Of a stretch of DNA of 64,000 nucleotides, positions 16,163 through 24,866 are shown one piece after another (position 1 is the first letter of the stretch; the number at the start of each line of letters is the position of its first letter). The notes beneath the pieces were generated by a model, which ran no database searches, was not told where the DNA came from, and saw only the letters and a list, made by a program, of their open reading frames with translations. The position numbers and the translations under genes are program-made. The DNA is from Epilithonimonas lactis (GTDB taxonomy: Bacteria > Bacteroidota > Bacteroidia > Flavobacteriales > Weeksellaceae): positions 124,001 through 188,000 of the forward strand of contig NZ_FOFI01000004.1 in assembly GCF_900110605.1 (NCBI RefSeq), written 5' to 3'.

Positions 16163-17899
16163 ATGATAAAGAAAAATTTATACATATTATTCCTATTAGC
16201 ATCGGCGTTTTCCTTTGCTCAGGTAAATCTTTACTCTGAGGTCAATACGCAGGAAACCCGTGTGAATGCGCCAATAACCTTCACGGTAGTCTTGGAGATC
16301 TTTGGTGAGGACCTGATCCAGGAAACGCCAGTCAAGCTTCCTGATCTGACCAAATTCGAATATGCCATTTCTTCTGAACAAAACACATTGATTGATCCCG
16401 TGAAAAAGATTAGGATTAACCAAATGGTCTATCAATTTATATTAAATCCAAGACAAACAGGAAATGTGAAAATTGGTTCCGCTTTGGTAAAGATCAACGG
16501 AAAAATGTACAAGACCGAGCCGATTGATATTTTTGTAAAAGAGGCTGAGAAAAAACCATTGGCGACCAACAATCCAGCAAAGAACATGTATCTCAACATG
16601 CAGCTGGAAGAAAGGGAGGTTTATAAAAATGAGCCAGCTGTGGTTGTACTGAAAGCGTTTTCAAGAAATGTTTCAAACTTCCGCCATCTGGAGCCTGCGA
16701 AATTCGAACCTGCGAGAAACCTTGCCATAAGATCCATCGCCAACTTCGATGAATCAATAGAGGATTCTGAGAATGATTATTCTGCGCAGATAGTTGGAAT
16801 GTTTGTCATCATCCCAAAAGTTTCTGGTGTGATGGAAGTTCCGCCGATGGAAGTTCCGTTTACCAATCATAAAAATGTTTTGGTTTCCAATAAAGCCAAA
16901 CTTAATGTAAAAAGATTGCCGGAAGGTGCGCCTGAAAATTTCAATAACGCTGTTGGAAAATACGATGTGAAGATCGAAATGATCGACAAAGGCAAAGAGA
17001 ATTTTGAGATCAACAAAGCCTTCAATATTTCTGTGAAACTTTCTGGCAACGGAAATCTTTCGCCAGCCATTGTTCCAAAGATTTTACCTTCTCCAGATTA
17101 TGAGGTCTTTGAACCGAAGATCATTAATAATTCGATTGCGACAGTGAATGGGATCGAAGGGAATGTGGAAGCACAATACGTCATCATCCCAAAGAAAAGA
17201 GGCGACTTGAGAATTGCGACGGAAGATTTTTCCTACTTTGATCCAAAAGAAGAAAAATATGTGGAGTTGGGTTCTAAGTTTCTAGCCTTAAACACCGTAA
17301 ATGCACAAGATATCGCCAACGCCAAAACAACTTTGCAAAAGGTAAACGAGTACACCAACAATGTTTTGGAAAAGGTGGATTCGCCTGTTTTGAGCACTCA
17401 AAAACTGAAGGTGAAAGAACATAAGGAGATCAGCTGGATGGTGATCTTCGGTAATCTTTTCATTGTAGGAAGTGGTGCAATGCTGTTCCTTTATTTTAAT
17501 AAAAAGATCAAAGACAAAAAGAAATTAGACGTTGAAAAGAAGAAAATCGCATCACGACCAATTGTCAATATTGCGGAAACCGAGGCGATCTTGAAAAACA
17601 ATGTTTCATTCGATGTAGATTCTCATTTCAATTATCTTCAAAGAACCATCGACGACGGCGAAACTTCACAGTTTTTCCAAGGTTTTGAAGATCTGAGAAC
17701 AGATGCAGATCAATATTGCAAGACCAGATATTCATCCGATTTTAAAGATTATTTAAAAAATAATTTTGGACAAGGTGCAGTCGAAAAATATAACCAACTG
17801 ATTACCAAAATTAATATCGAAAAATATTCGCCTTATTCTACCAAAGACAACCAAACCGAGCTTTTGAACGAAATAGAAGAAGTCTACAAAAAACTTTAG
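16163..17899 (+). CDS. batD: BatD family protein
   Basis: The 578-residue protein begins immediately after the BatC-like stop codon (no gap), so translation is coupled. It has a signal peptide (MIKKNLYILFLLASAFSFAQ), a long beta-rich periplasmic part with the BatD pattern (VNLYSEVNTQETRVNAPITFTV..., LPDLTKFEYAISSEQ), one membrane segment near residues 420-440 (WMVIFGNLFIVGSGAMLFLY) and a cytoplasmic helical tail. Bat proteins were defined by oxygen tolerance in Bacteroides; a MoxR/VWA chaperone-like complex is the usual context. Here only the TPR partner is adjacent. Confidence 0.88.
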   Translation: MIKKNLYILFLLASAFSFAQVNLYSEVNTQETRVNAPITFTVVLEIFGEDLIQETPVKLPDLTKFEYAISSEQNTLIDPVKKIRINQMVYQFILNPRQTGNVKIGSALVKINGKMYKTEPIDIFVKEAEKKPLATNNPAKNMYLNMQLEEREVYKNEPAVVVLKAFSRNVSNFRHLEPAKFEPARNLAIRSIANFDESIEDSENDYSAQIVGMFVIIPKVSGVMEVPPMEVPFTNHKNVLVSNKAKLNVKRLPEGAPENFNNAVGKYDVKIEMIDKGKENFEINKAFNISVKLSGNGNLSPAIVPKILPSPDYEVFEPKIINNSIATVNGIEGNVEAQYVIIPKKRGDLRIATEDFSYFDPKEEKYVELGSKFLALNTVNAQDIANAKTTLQKVNEYTNNVLEKVDSPVLSTQKLKVKEHKEISWMVIFGNLFIVGSGAMLFLYFNKKIKDKKKLDVEKKKIASRPIVNIAETEAILKNNVSFDVDSHFNYLQRTIDDGETSQFFQGFEDLRTDADQYCKTRYSSDFKDYLKNNFGQGAVEKYNQLITKINIEKYSPYSTKDNQTELLNEIEEVYKKL

Positions 17900-17920
17900 C
17901 AAATTTTCAAAAATATTTCA

Positions 17921-17928
17921 TATTTTTG
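17921..17928 (+). promoter_or_regulatory. -7 promoter box (TATTTTTG) for the MarC-family gene
   Basis: Exact TAnnTTTG match, 22 nt before the ATG and 21 nt after the batD stop; it suggests the MarC gene is not simply read through from bat. Confidence 0.55.
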
Positions 17929-17950
17929 CGAAATCTTTAAAATTTAAGTT

Positions 17951-18553
17951 ATGGAGTTTTTAGAAGAATTTTCGATCAAGGAAACGATGACCGCTTTTAT
18001 GGTTTTGTTCGCTGTTATTGATATTTTGGGTTCAGTACCAATTATCGTTTCGCTTCGTCAAAAATTCGGGAAGATAGAGTCGGAGAAGGCAGCGATTGTT
18101 GCCGGATTACTGATGATCTCGTTTCTTTTCATCGGGAATAATATTTTGAAATTCATTGGTGTAGATGTCAATTCATTTGCAATTGCAGGTGCTTTCGTTA
18201 TTTTCATCATCGCAATAGAAATGATCCTGGGGATAGAGATTCATAAAACGAACCAACCGCAAGCTGCATCTATTGTTCCTATCGCTTTTCCTTTGATCGC
18301 AGGCGCAGGAACGTTGACCACAACATTGTCATTGAGAGCAGAATATCACGATATCAACATTATCTGCGGGATTGTGCTCAACACGATTTTGGTCTATGCT
18401 GTTTTGAGATTAGCACCTTGGATAGAGAAAAAATTGGGAGAAGGATCACTTCAGGTTTTGCAAAAAGTTTTCGGAATTATCCTCTTGGCGATCTCTATTA
18501 AATTATTTACCGCTAACTTTGCACAGCTATTTCAGAACTATATTCATTTTTAA
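17951..18553 (+). CDS. MarC family integral membrane protein
   Basis: A 200-residue protein with six predicted membrane helices and the MarC/UPF0056 signatures FAVIDILGSVPI near the start and PIAFPLIAGAGTLTTTL in the middle. The family was once linked to multiple antibiotic resistance, but that role was not upheld and the transported substrate is unknown. A 64-residue membrane protein follows 12 nt later and is probably cotranscribed. Confidence 0.93.
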   Translation: MEFLEEFSIKETMTAFMVLFAVIDILGSVPIIVSLRQKFGKIESEKAAIVAGLLMISFLFIGNNILKFIGVDVNSFAIAGAFVIFIIAIEMILGIEIHKTNQPQAASIVPIAFPLIAGAGTLTTTLSLRAEYHDINIICGIVLNTILVYAVLRLAPWIEKKLGEGSLQVLQKVFGIILLAISIKLFTANFAQLFQNYIHF

Positions 18554-18565
18554 AATTTCATCAGA

Positions 18566-18760
18566 ATGAAAACATTTTATAAAGTATTCTTGGCCGTTTT
18601 TATCTTCTCAATTGCAGTTAGTCTTTATGCGCTGGATTGGCAAGCAGGATTTATGGACGATGAGAATACGAAATTCATATTTTCTATCTCAGCTGGGATA
18701 TTGGGAATCATTGTCGTTTACATTCTTCATCTTTGGAGTAAATTGGCAGAGAAAAAATAA
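18566..18760 (+). CDS. Small two-helix membrane protein
   Basis: 64 residues with two hydrophobic segments (about 5-24 and 38-57) separated by an acidic loop (DWQAGFMDDENTK). No known family was recognised. It lies 12 nt downstream of the MarC gene and before a strong terminator, which supports it as the last gene of that unit. Confidence 0.7.
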   Translation: MKTFYKVFLAVFIFSIAVSLYALDWQAGFMDDENTKFIFSISAGILGIIVVYILHLWSKLAEKK

Positions 18761-18762
18761 AG

Positions 18763-18794
18763 AAAAACGCTTCGAACTTCGAAGCGTTTTTTTT
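18763..18794. terminator. Bidirectional terminator between convergent genes
   Basis: Perfect hairpin AAAAACGCTTCGAA/TTCGAAGCGTTTTT plus extra T, 2 nt after the small membrane-protein stop. Confidence 0.92.
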
Positions 18795-18795
18795 A

Positions 18796-19035
18796 TCAAT
18801 TAAGTTCCGATAATGTGTTTCTCAGGAACTGGATGCTAAGTTTGTTGATCTTATGCTGCGTATGGACGTTGTCCCACTGAGCCAGGATTTCCTCGACTAT
18901 TTCGTCATCACATTCGTACTTGTCCTCGTCATCAAACATCACGGAAGTTGCAAAATGGATCATCTCCTCTTTGCTGATCTTGTCTTCCAGAAATCTGTCG
19001 CAGATCTTTATTAATTCTGTTCGGGTTATGTTCAT
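18796..19035 (-). CDS. Small acidic hypothetical protein (79 aa)
   Basis: 79 residues with no signal peptide or membrane segment; the middle is strongly acidic (MFDDEDKYECDDEIVEE). Predicted helical throughout. It reads like a small soluble conserved protein; the size and acidity resemble bacteriocin-type immunity proteins, but no toxin gene is nearby and no motif supports it. The ATG start is followed by a normal coding pattern, and the gene is bounded by a terminator and by a palindromic repeat, so it is likely real. Function unknown. Confidence 0.65.
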   Translation of the reverse strand: MNITRTELIKICDRFLEDKISKEEMIHFATSVMFDDEDKYECDDEIVEEILAQWDNVHTQHKINKLSIQFLRNTLSELN

Positions 19036-19040
19036 TTATT

Positions 19041-19138
19041 TAAATATTTGGGCAGCTATTTCCGCCTTCCGTTCCCAATCTTTTTGCCTAAGCTTTTCCC
19101 ACAGCAAAAAAGGATTTCCACTCAAGTCGGGCTGCAAT
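19041..19138 (+). repeat. Dispersed palindromic element, copy A
   Basis: About 98 bp starting TTTGGGCAGCTATTTCCG and ending GTCGGGCTGC. The outer arms CAGC...CCG and CGG.GCTG can pair, and an inner helix AATCTTTTTG/CAAAAA..GATT closes a loop of about 17 nt. It is related to copies at 27.6, 33.4 and 42.8 kb and lies between two minus-strand genes. Confidence 0.75.
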
Positions 19139-19161
19139 GTGTCATTCCAATTCGGTGGTGA

Positions 19162-20919
19162 TTACCTATCATAAAGTTTCTCATACAGATCATTGAAACG
19201 CTCTTTCACCACTTTTCTTTTCAACTTCAAAGTAGGAGTGAGCAAACCATTGTTTTCGGTCCAGACTTCTGGCGTCAACTCGATTTTTTTGACTTGTTCC
19301 CACTTGCCGAGATGTGCATTTATTTTTTCAAGTTCTTTTTGGATCTCATCTTTCAGTTCTTTGGAATTTGCAATCTCTTCAGGTGAAGTTCCGATATTGA
19401 TCTTATTCTTAGAAGCCCAACTTTTTGCATATTCGAAATCCGGTTGAACAAGCGCGGTCGGCATTTTTTCGCCATCACCAACCACCATTATTTGCTCGAT
19501 GAATTGTGAAGCTTTTGCCAAATTTTCAATTACTTGCGGCGCGACATATTTTCCGCCCGATGTTTTGAACATTTCTTTCTTTCTGTCTGTGATGAAAAGG
19601 AAATTATCCTCATCCAACATTCCGATATCACCAGTTTTAAAATAACCGTCGTCCGTAAAGGCTTCCTTGGTTTTCTCCTCATCTTTGTAGTAACCTTGCG
19701 TGACAGTCGGACCTTTCACCGTGATCTCACCATCTTCCTGGATCTTCACCTCGATGTTTTCAATCGGTCTTCCCACGGAGCCGATCTTGGTATGACCAAA
19801 ACTGTTGACCGCAATCACTGGCGAAGTTTCCGTCAAGCCATAACCTTCCAGGATCGGAATTCCTGCGGCGTGAAACATCGTGTTCAGTCTTTTGGATAAT
19901 GCTGCAGAACCAGAGACCAATGTGATCAGATTTCCACCCAAACCTTCTCTCCATTTGCTGAAGACCAATTTGTCCGCAATGATATGTGACAAGGATTTTG
20001 AACTTCCCAATTTATATTTCTCTGCAACCTTAAGTGACCACAGGAATATTTTAGCTTTAATTCCGCCGGATTCTGTTCCTCTCTTGTTGATCGCATCAAA
20101 AACCTTTTCGATCATTCTTGGAACGACTGTCAAATATTGAGGTTTCACTTCTTTCAGATTTTCACTCAACTTCTCATTGCTTTCGGCAAAATAAATAGAA
20201 ATTCCGTTGGTCGTGAACAGGTAGAGAATCATTCGTTCGTAAACGTGACACAGCGGAAGAAAACTCAAAGCTCTGTTTTTCGAATCTTTATGTGGCACTC
20301 TGTCTTCACATCCTAGAACATCGGAAACGATATTTTTGTGAGTCAGCATCACACCTTTTGGTCTTCCAGTTGTTCCGGAAGTATAAATGATGGAAGCCAA
20401 TTCATCCTCAGAAATCGAATCTTTGATATCATCAACTTCTTTTTGATTGTCATTTTCTTTTCCTAGGTCAAAGAGTTCTTTCCAATTTTTTGCGCCAGAA
20501 ACATCATCAAAAGTGAAAATTTCTTTTAGATCAGGAAGTTGGTCCTTGATCGAATTGATTTTCTCGAACAATTTTTCATCGGAAACAATACAAACCTTGG
20601 AATCAGAATTTTCAAGATTGTACACACAATCCTCACTTGATATTGATGGATAAATTGGAACCGTAACCAATCCAACTTGTAATGCAGCCTGATCAAAAAA
20701 ACACCATTCTACACGATTGGTAGAAGTAATGAGCGCTATTTTATCACCTTTTTTCAAGCCATATTTCAGAAGAGCTCTGGAAAGCTGATTGGTAATATCG
20801 ATATATTGATCCGTTGACACTTTTTCCCATTTCCCATTTCTTTTGTCACAGACAAAATCATCTTTCTCGAAATTGGCTTTCGAATAGTGAGGAATGTCGA
20901 AAATCCTTTTTACTTCCAT
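19162..20919 (-). CDS. Long-chain fatty-acid CoA ligase (AMP-binding), tandem copy 1
   Basis: Activates fatty acids to acyl-CoA with ATP. I chose the ATG at 20919 (MEVKRIFDIPHYSK), which matches the paralogue next door (MNVKRIFDFSAL); an upstream in-frame start at 20961 would add 14 unrelated residues. The 585-residue protein has the AMP-binding P-loop IIYTSGTTGRPKG, the GYGLTETSP motif, the GYFKTGDIGMLDEDNFLFITDRKKEMFKTSGGK hinge/AMP segment in several parts, and the C-terminal catalytic lysine in TPTLKLKRK. It belongs to the FAA1/FadD15-like group. It lies downstream of a near-duplicate separated by about 100 nt with a terminator, so each copy may be expressed separately. Confidence 0.93.
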   Translation of the reverse strand: MEVKRIFDIPHYSKANFEKDDFVCDKRNGKWEKVSTDQYIDITNQLSRALLKYGLKKGDKIALITSTNRVEWCFFDQAALQVGLVTVPIYPSISSEDCVYNLENSDSKVCIVSDEKLFEKINSIKDQLPDLKEIFTFDDVSGAKNWKELFDLGKENDNQKEVDDIKDSISEDELASIIYTSGTTGRPKGVMLTHKNIVSDVLGCEDRVPHKDSKNRALSFLPLCHVYERMILYLFTTNGISIYFAESNEKLSENLKEVKPQYLTVVPRMIEKVFDAINKRGTESGGIKAKIFLWSLKVAEKYKLGSSKSLSHIIADKLVFSKWREGLGGNLITLVSGSAALSKRLNTMFHAAGIPILEGYGLTETSPVIAVNSFGHTKIGSVGRPIENIEVKIQEDGEITVKGPTVTQGYYKDEEKTKEAFTDDGYFKTGDIGMLDEDNFLFITDRKKEMFKTSGGKYVAPQVIENLAKASQFIEQIMVVGDGEKMPTALVQPDFEYAKSWASKNKINIGTSPEEIANSKELKDEIQKELEKINAHLGKWEQVKKIELTPEVWTENNGLLTPTLKLKRKVVKERFNDLYEKLYDR

Positions 20920-20986
20920 AGTTTTATAACTTACGTTCTTAGCAAATATAATTATTTCCAAATATTACGACTGTTAATTATTGTAT

Positions 20987-21013
20987 AAAAAAAGCTATCC
21001 AAAGGATAGCTTT
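20987..21013 (-). terminator. Terminator between the tandem acyl-CoA synthetase genes
   Basis: On the minus strand: stem AAAGCTATCC/GGATAGCTTT, 3-nt loop, then a T run. It ends the upstream (second) ligase gene. Confidence 0.88.
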
Positions 21014-21016
21014 CCA

Positions 21017-22783
21017 TTATTTGTACATTCTGTCGTAGAGATCTTGGAATTCTGACTTGATCGCTTTTCTTTTGAGCTTAAGCGTCGGCGTGAGAAGACC
21101 GTCGTCTATGGTCCAGATTTTAGGTGTCAATTCTATTTTCTTGATTTGTTCCCACTTGCCAAGATGTTGATTTATTTTCTCAATTTCTTGTTCTATTCTC
21201 GATTTGATTGCAGGATCTGCTGCAATTGCTTTGTGAGATTCAGCCACTTTCACATTATGAAGATCTGCCCAGTTTTTGGCATAAGCAAAGTCGGGTTGTA
21301 CCAATGCACACGGCATTTTCTCACCATCACCAACGACCATGATCTGCTCGATGAACTTCGAAGCTTTGGCCAAATTTTCTATCACCTGAGGCGCTATGAA
21401 TTTTCCACCAGACGTTTTGAACATTTCCTTTTTTCGATCTGTGATGAACAAGAAATTATCTTCGTCCAACATTCCGATGTCACCAGTTTTGAAGTAACCA
21501 TCACTGGTAAAAGCTTCTTTGGTTTTTTCCTCATCTTGGTAGTAGCCTTCGAACACAGAAGGTCCTTTTACCACGATTTCGCCGTCTGACTCGATTCTCA
21601 CTTTCAGATTTTCTAAATGGATTCCGACGGATCCGGCTTTCACTTTTCCAAAACTATTAACGGAGATCACAGGTGAAGTTTCCGTCAATCCATAACCTTC
21701 CAAAATGGGGATTCCAGCAGCGTGGAACATCACGTTCAATCTTTTTGACAATGCGGCAGATCCGGAAACCAAAGTGATTAAATTTCCACCCAGACCTTCT
21801 CTCCACTTTTTGAAGACCAATTTGTCGGCAATAGTGTGCATAAAGGTTTTTGGCTGGCCAATTTCGTATTTTTCAGCAATGCCCAGTGACCAAAGAAAGA
21901 TCTTTGATTTTATGCCACCAGAAGCAGTTCCTTTGTTATAAATAGAATCGTAAACTTTTTCCACCAATCTTGGAACGACTGTCATATATTGTGGTTTCAC
22001 TTCCTTCACATTTTCGCCGATCTTTTCGATGCTTTCAGCAAAATAAAGTGAGATCCCGTTGCTCATATAAATGTAGAAGATCATCCTTTCGAAAACGTGA
22101 CAGATTGGAAGGAAGCTTAAAGCTTTCAAATCTTTATAGTCCAGGCTTTTATCTTTTGGAACTCTTGGATTACTTGCAATGACGTTGGAAACCAAGTTAT
22201 TATGTGTCAAAGGAACACCTTTTGGTTTCCCTGTAGTTCCAGAAGTGTAAATAATAGTTGCAACATCCTCAGGATTGATGGCCTTCGCAAGATCATCAAC
22301 TTCATCTTGTGTAAGATCATTTTCGCCAAGGTCCATAATCTCATTCCAGCTCGGTGCACCATCTACATCATCAAATGTAAAGACACCAACTAGGGAAGGA
22401 ATCTGTGCTTTTGCATTCGTCAGTTTTTTATAGAGATCTTTGTCAGAAACAAAACAATATTTGATCTCGGAATTGTTGAAGATGTAAATATAATCTTCTT
22501 CAGAGATCGTTGGGTAAACTGGAACCGTGACCACACCGATTTGAGAGATCCCAAGATCCATTATCGCCCATTCCGTTCTGTTGTTTGCTGTGATAAGTCC
22601 AATTTTATCGCCAGGTTTGATGCCCAATTTTAAAAGTCCACGGGATATTTTATTCCCTTGATTCACGAATTCCATCGTAGAAGTTTTCATCCAATTGCCA
22701 TTTTTCTTGGTCACCAGGCAGTCTTCTTTGGGGAATTTTTCCAACGCCAGCGCAGAAAAATCAAATATTCTTTTAACGTTCAT
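21017..22783 (-). CDS. Long-chain fatty-acid CoA ligase (AMP-binding), tandem copy 2
   Basis: A 588-residue paralogue of the ligase immediately downstream, sharing long identical blocks (for example GLGGNLITLVSGSAALSKRL and MFHAAGIPILEGYGLTETSP). It has the P-loop IIYTSGTTGKPKG and the C-terminal lysine in TPTLKLKRK. Divergence between copies is highest in the N-terminal third and in the last 100 residues, which hints at different chain-length preference (inference). An acyl-CoA dehydrogenase gene is divergent across a 148-nt gap, so the three form a fatty-acid degradation cluster. Confidence 0.93.
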   Translation of the reverse strand: MNVKRIFDFSALALEKFPKEDCLVTKKNGNWMKTSTMEFVNQGNKISRGLLKLGIKPGDKIGLITANNRTEWAIMDLGISQIGVVTVPVYPTISEEDYIYIFNNSEIKYCFVSDKDLYKKLTNAKAQIPSLVGVFTFDDVDGAPSWNEIMDLGENDLTQDEVDDLAKAINPEDVATIIYTSGTTGKPKGVPLTHNNLVSNVIASNPRVPKDKSLDYKDLKALSFLPICHVFERMIFYIYMSNGISLYFAESIEKIGENVKEVKPQYMTVVPRLVEKVYDSIYNKGTASGGIKSKIFLWSLGIAEKYEIGQPKTFMHTIADKLVFKKWREGLGGNLITLVSGSAALSKRLNVMFHAAGIPILEGYGLTETSPVISVNSFGKVKAGSVGIHLENLKVRIESDGEIVVKGPSVFEGYYQDEEKTKEAFTSDGYFKTGDIGMLDEDNFLFITDRKKEMFKTSGGKFIAPQVIENLAKASKFIEQIMVVGDGEKMPCALVQPDFAYAKNWADLHNVKVAESHKAIAADPAIKSRIEQEIEKINQHLGKWEQIKKIELTPKIWTIDDGLLTPTLKLKRKAIKSEFQDLYDRMYK

Positions 22784-22931
22784 AAAATATCGTTGTTAAT
22801 ATTAAATTAAAATTGAGTTTACATTATCGTAAATATAATTTTTTTTTCTCAGATAACAAAATCCCGCATTTTCCTTTGATTTTTTGCCAAAAAGTTTATA
22901 TTTACGAACGAAAAATATAATAAAAAGACTT

Positions 22932-24074
22932 ATGGATTTCAATCTTACAGAAGAGCAACAAATGATACAACAGGCCGCAAGGGATTTTGCTCACGCAGAA
23001 CTTTTGCAAGGCGTCATCGAAAGAGATAACGAGCAGAAATTTCCTTACGATGCCGTGAAAAAGATGGGCGAGATGGGATTTTTGGGGATGATGGTGGACC
23101 CGAAATATGGTGGTGCTGGTTTGGATAGCATTTCTTACGTTTTAGCAATGGAAGAGATTGCCAAGATTGATGCGTCTGCTGCAGTGGTAATGTCGGTCAA
23201 CAACTCTTTGGTGTGTGCAGGAATCGAAAAATTTGCCAGCGAAGAACAAAAAATGAAATATCTAGTGCCGCTAGCAAGTGGTGAAGTGATTGGTGCCTTT
23301 GCATTATCCGAGCCAGAAGCAGGTTCTGATGCAACGTCGCAGTCAACCACCGCGGAAGACAAAGGTGATCACTATTTGTTGAACGGAACCAAAAACTGGA
23401 TCACTAATGGCGGAAACGCAACTTATTATGTTGTGATCGCACAAACGGATCCAGAGAAAAAACATAAAGGCATCAACGCTTTCATCGTAGAAAGAGGCTG
23501 GGAAGGTTTCCAGGTTGGGAAGAAAGAAGATAAATTAGGGATCAGAGGAAGTGACACACATTCTTTGATGTTCACAGATGTGAAAGTGCCTAAGGAAAAC
23601 AGAATTGGTGAAGACGGTTTCGGATTTGCGTTTGCAATGGCGGTCCTTAATGGCGGTAGAATCGGGATTGCTTCTCAGGCTTTGGGAATTGCTGCCGGCG
23701 CTTACGAATTGTCACTTAAATATGCTAAGGAAAGAAGATCTTTCGGTACAGAGATTATCAATCATCAGGCAATTGCTTTCAAACTGGCAGATATGCATGT
23801 GAATATTATGGCAGCGAGAATGTTGATCTACAAAGCGGCAGCTGAAAAAGACGAGGGCAAAGACATCTCAGAAAGTGGCGCTATGGCAAAATTGTACGCA
23901 TCTCAAGTAGCGATGGACACGACGATAGAAGCCGTTCAAATCCACGGCGGTTACGGCTATGTGAAAGAATATCATGTGGAAAGAATGATGCGTGATGCGA
24001 AGATCACTCAGATCTACGAAGGAACATCTGAAATTCAGAAAATTGTGATATCCAGAGCGATTTCTAAGAAATAA
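22932..24074 (+). CDS. Acyl-CoA dehydrogenase
   Basis: FAD enzyme for the first oxidation of beta-oxidation or short-chain acyl-CoA. The ATG at 22932 (MDFNLTEEQQMIQQAARDF) is the family's usual N-terminus; an upstream start at 22884 would add 16 residues without similarity. The 380-residue protein has the signatures FALSEPEAGSDA and GGYGYVKEYHVERMMRDAKI; the expected catalytic glutamate is in IYEGTSEIQK near the C-terminus (short/butyryl-chain position). It is divergent from the tandem CoA ligases. No electron-transfer flavoprotein gene is nearby. Confidence 0.95.
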   Translation: MDFNLTEEQQMIQQAARDFAHAELLQGVIERDNEQKFPYDAVKKMGEMGFLGMMVDPKYGGAGLDSISYVLAMEEIAKIDASAAVVMSVNNSLVCAGIEKFASEEQKMKYLVPLASGEVIGAFALSEPEAGSDATSQSTTAEDKGDHYLLNGTKNWITNGGNATYYVVIAQTDPEKKHKGINAFIVERGWEGFQVGKKEDKLGIRGSDTHSLMFTDVKVPKENRIGEDGFGFAFAMAVLNGGRIGIASQALGIAAGAYELSLKYAKERRSFGTEIINHQAIAFKLADMHVNIMAARMLIYKAAAEKDEGKDISESGAMAKLYASQVAMDTTIEAVQIHGGYGYVKEYHVERMMRDAKITQIYEGTSEIQKIVISRAISKK

Positions 24075-24096
24075 GGATTTCATCAAATAAAACTTT

Positions 24097-24124
24097 AAAC
24101 CTTTCTATTTTTAGAGAGGTTTTC
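24097..24124 (+). terminator. Probable terminator after acyl-CoA dehydrogenase
   Basis: Stem AAACCT/AGGTTT with a 14-nt loop and a short T tail; modest strength. Confidence 0.55.
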
Positions 24125-24173
24125 TTATAATTAATAAATGAAATATTAAATTTGCTTTTGTTTATTTTAATAG

Positions 24174-24779
24174 ATGTCAGAATTAAAGAAGATACGGGAA
24201 GGAAGGAATCTCACGCAGGAAGAATTGGCGGAAAAGTCTGGGATTTCCGTACGAACTATTCAACGAATCGAAGCCGGAACGGAACCAAAAGGTTATACGT
24301 TGAAAACTTTGGCTTCAACACTTGACATTTCTGAAAAAGAATTATTAATTCCAATTATTCAAACTGAAGAAATTAAAATTGAAGAACCTATTTTAATTAA
24401 TGAATTTGAAACTAAAAAACAAATTTCAATGGTAGAAGAAGTTGAAATTGTCAATTCAACTTTGATAAAAATCATCAACCTTTCTTCACTTCCTTTTGCT
24501 TGGTTTCCGATTGCTAATTTTCTACCACCTTTGTTGATTATGATTTTTACTAAAGAGAAATCCCAAGTCGCCAAAGAAATCATATCGCTTCAAATATTTT
24601 TAGCCATTGTTTCGCCAATCATTTTTTTAATTGTTGCTTTCTTAAAACTCGGTTCTGCATCTGTAATGATAACGATGGTCGGCTTAACACTCGCAAACGT
24701 TTTCATTATTCTAAGAAATACTTATGAAATTGATAAGAGACAAGGTCTTCGCTATAAGCTGAATTTCAATATTATATAA
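24174..24779 (+). CDS. XRE-family regulator with C-terminal membrane domain
   Basis: 201 residues. Residues 4-58 form a helix-turn-helix of the Cro/C1 type (LTQEELAEKSGISVRTIQRIEAGT). A Glu/Ile/Lys linker (about 60-95) leads to three or four hydrophobic segments (about 105-130, 135-160, 165-185). Membrane-tethered XRE proteins of this kind are common in Bacteroidota; the signal sensed is unknown. No operator or regulated neighbour is evident; the serine hydrolase gene follows 87 nt later and could be a target. Confidence 0.85.
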   Translation: MSELKKIREGRNLTQEELAEKSGISVRTIQRIEAGTEPKGYTLKTLASTLDISEKELLIPIIQTEEIKIEEPILINEFETKKQISMVEEVEIVNSTLIKIINLSSLPFAWFPIANFLPPLLIMIFTKEKSQVAKEIISLQIFLAIVSPIIFLIVAFLKLGSASVMITMVGLTLANVFIILRNTYEIDKRQGLRYKLNFNII

Positions 24780-24866
24780 GAATAAACGGCGATTGTCGGG
24801 TTTTTGTCGGGTTGTTTTTTTTAATTTAATTCTACAAATTCTGAATCTTTGTCAAAAATAATTTCA

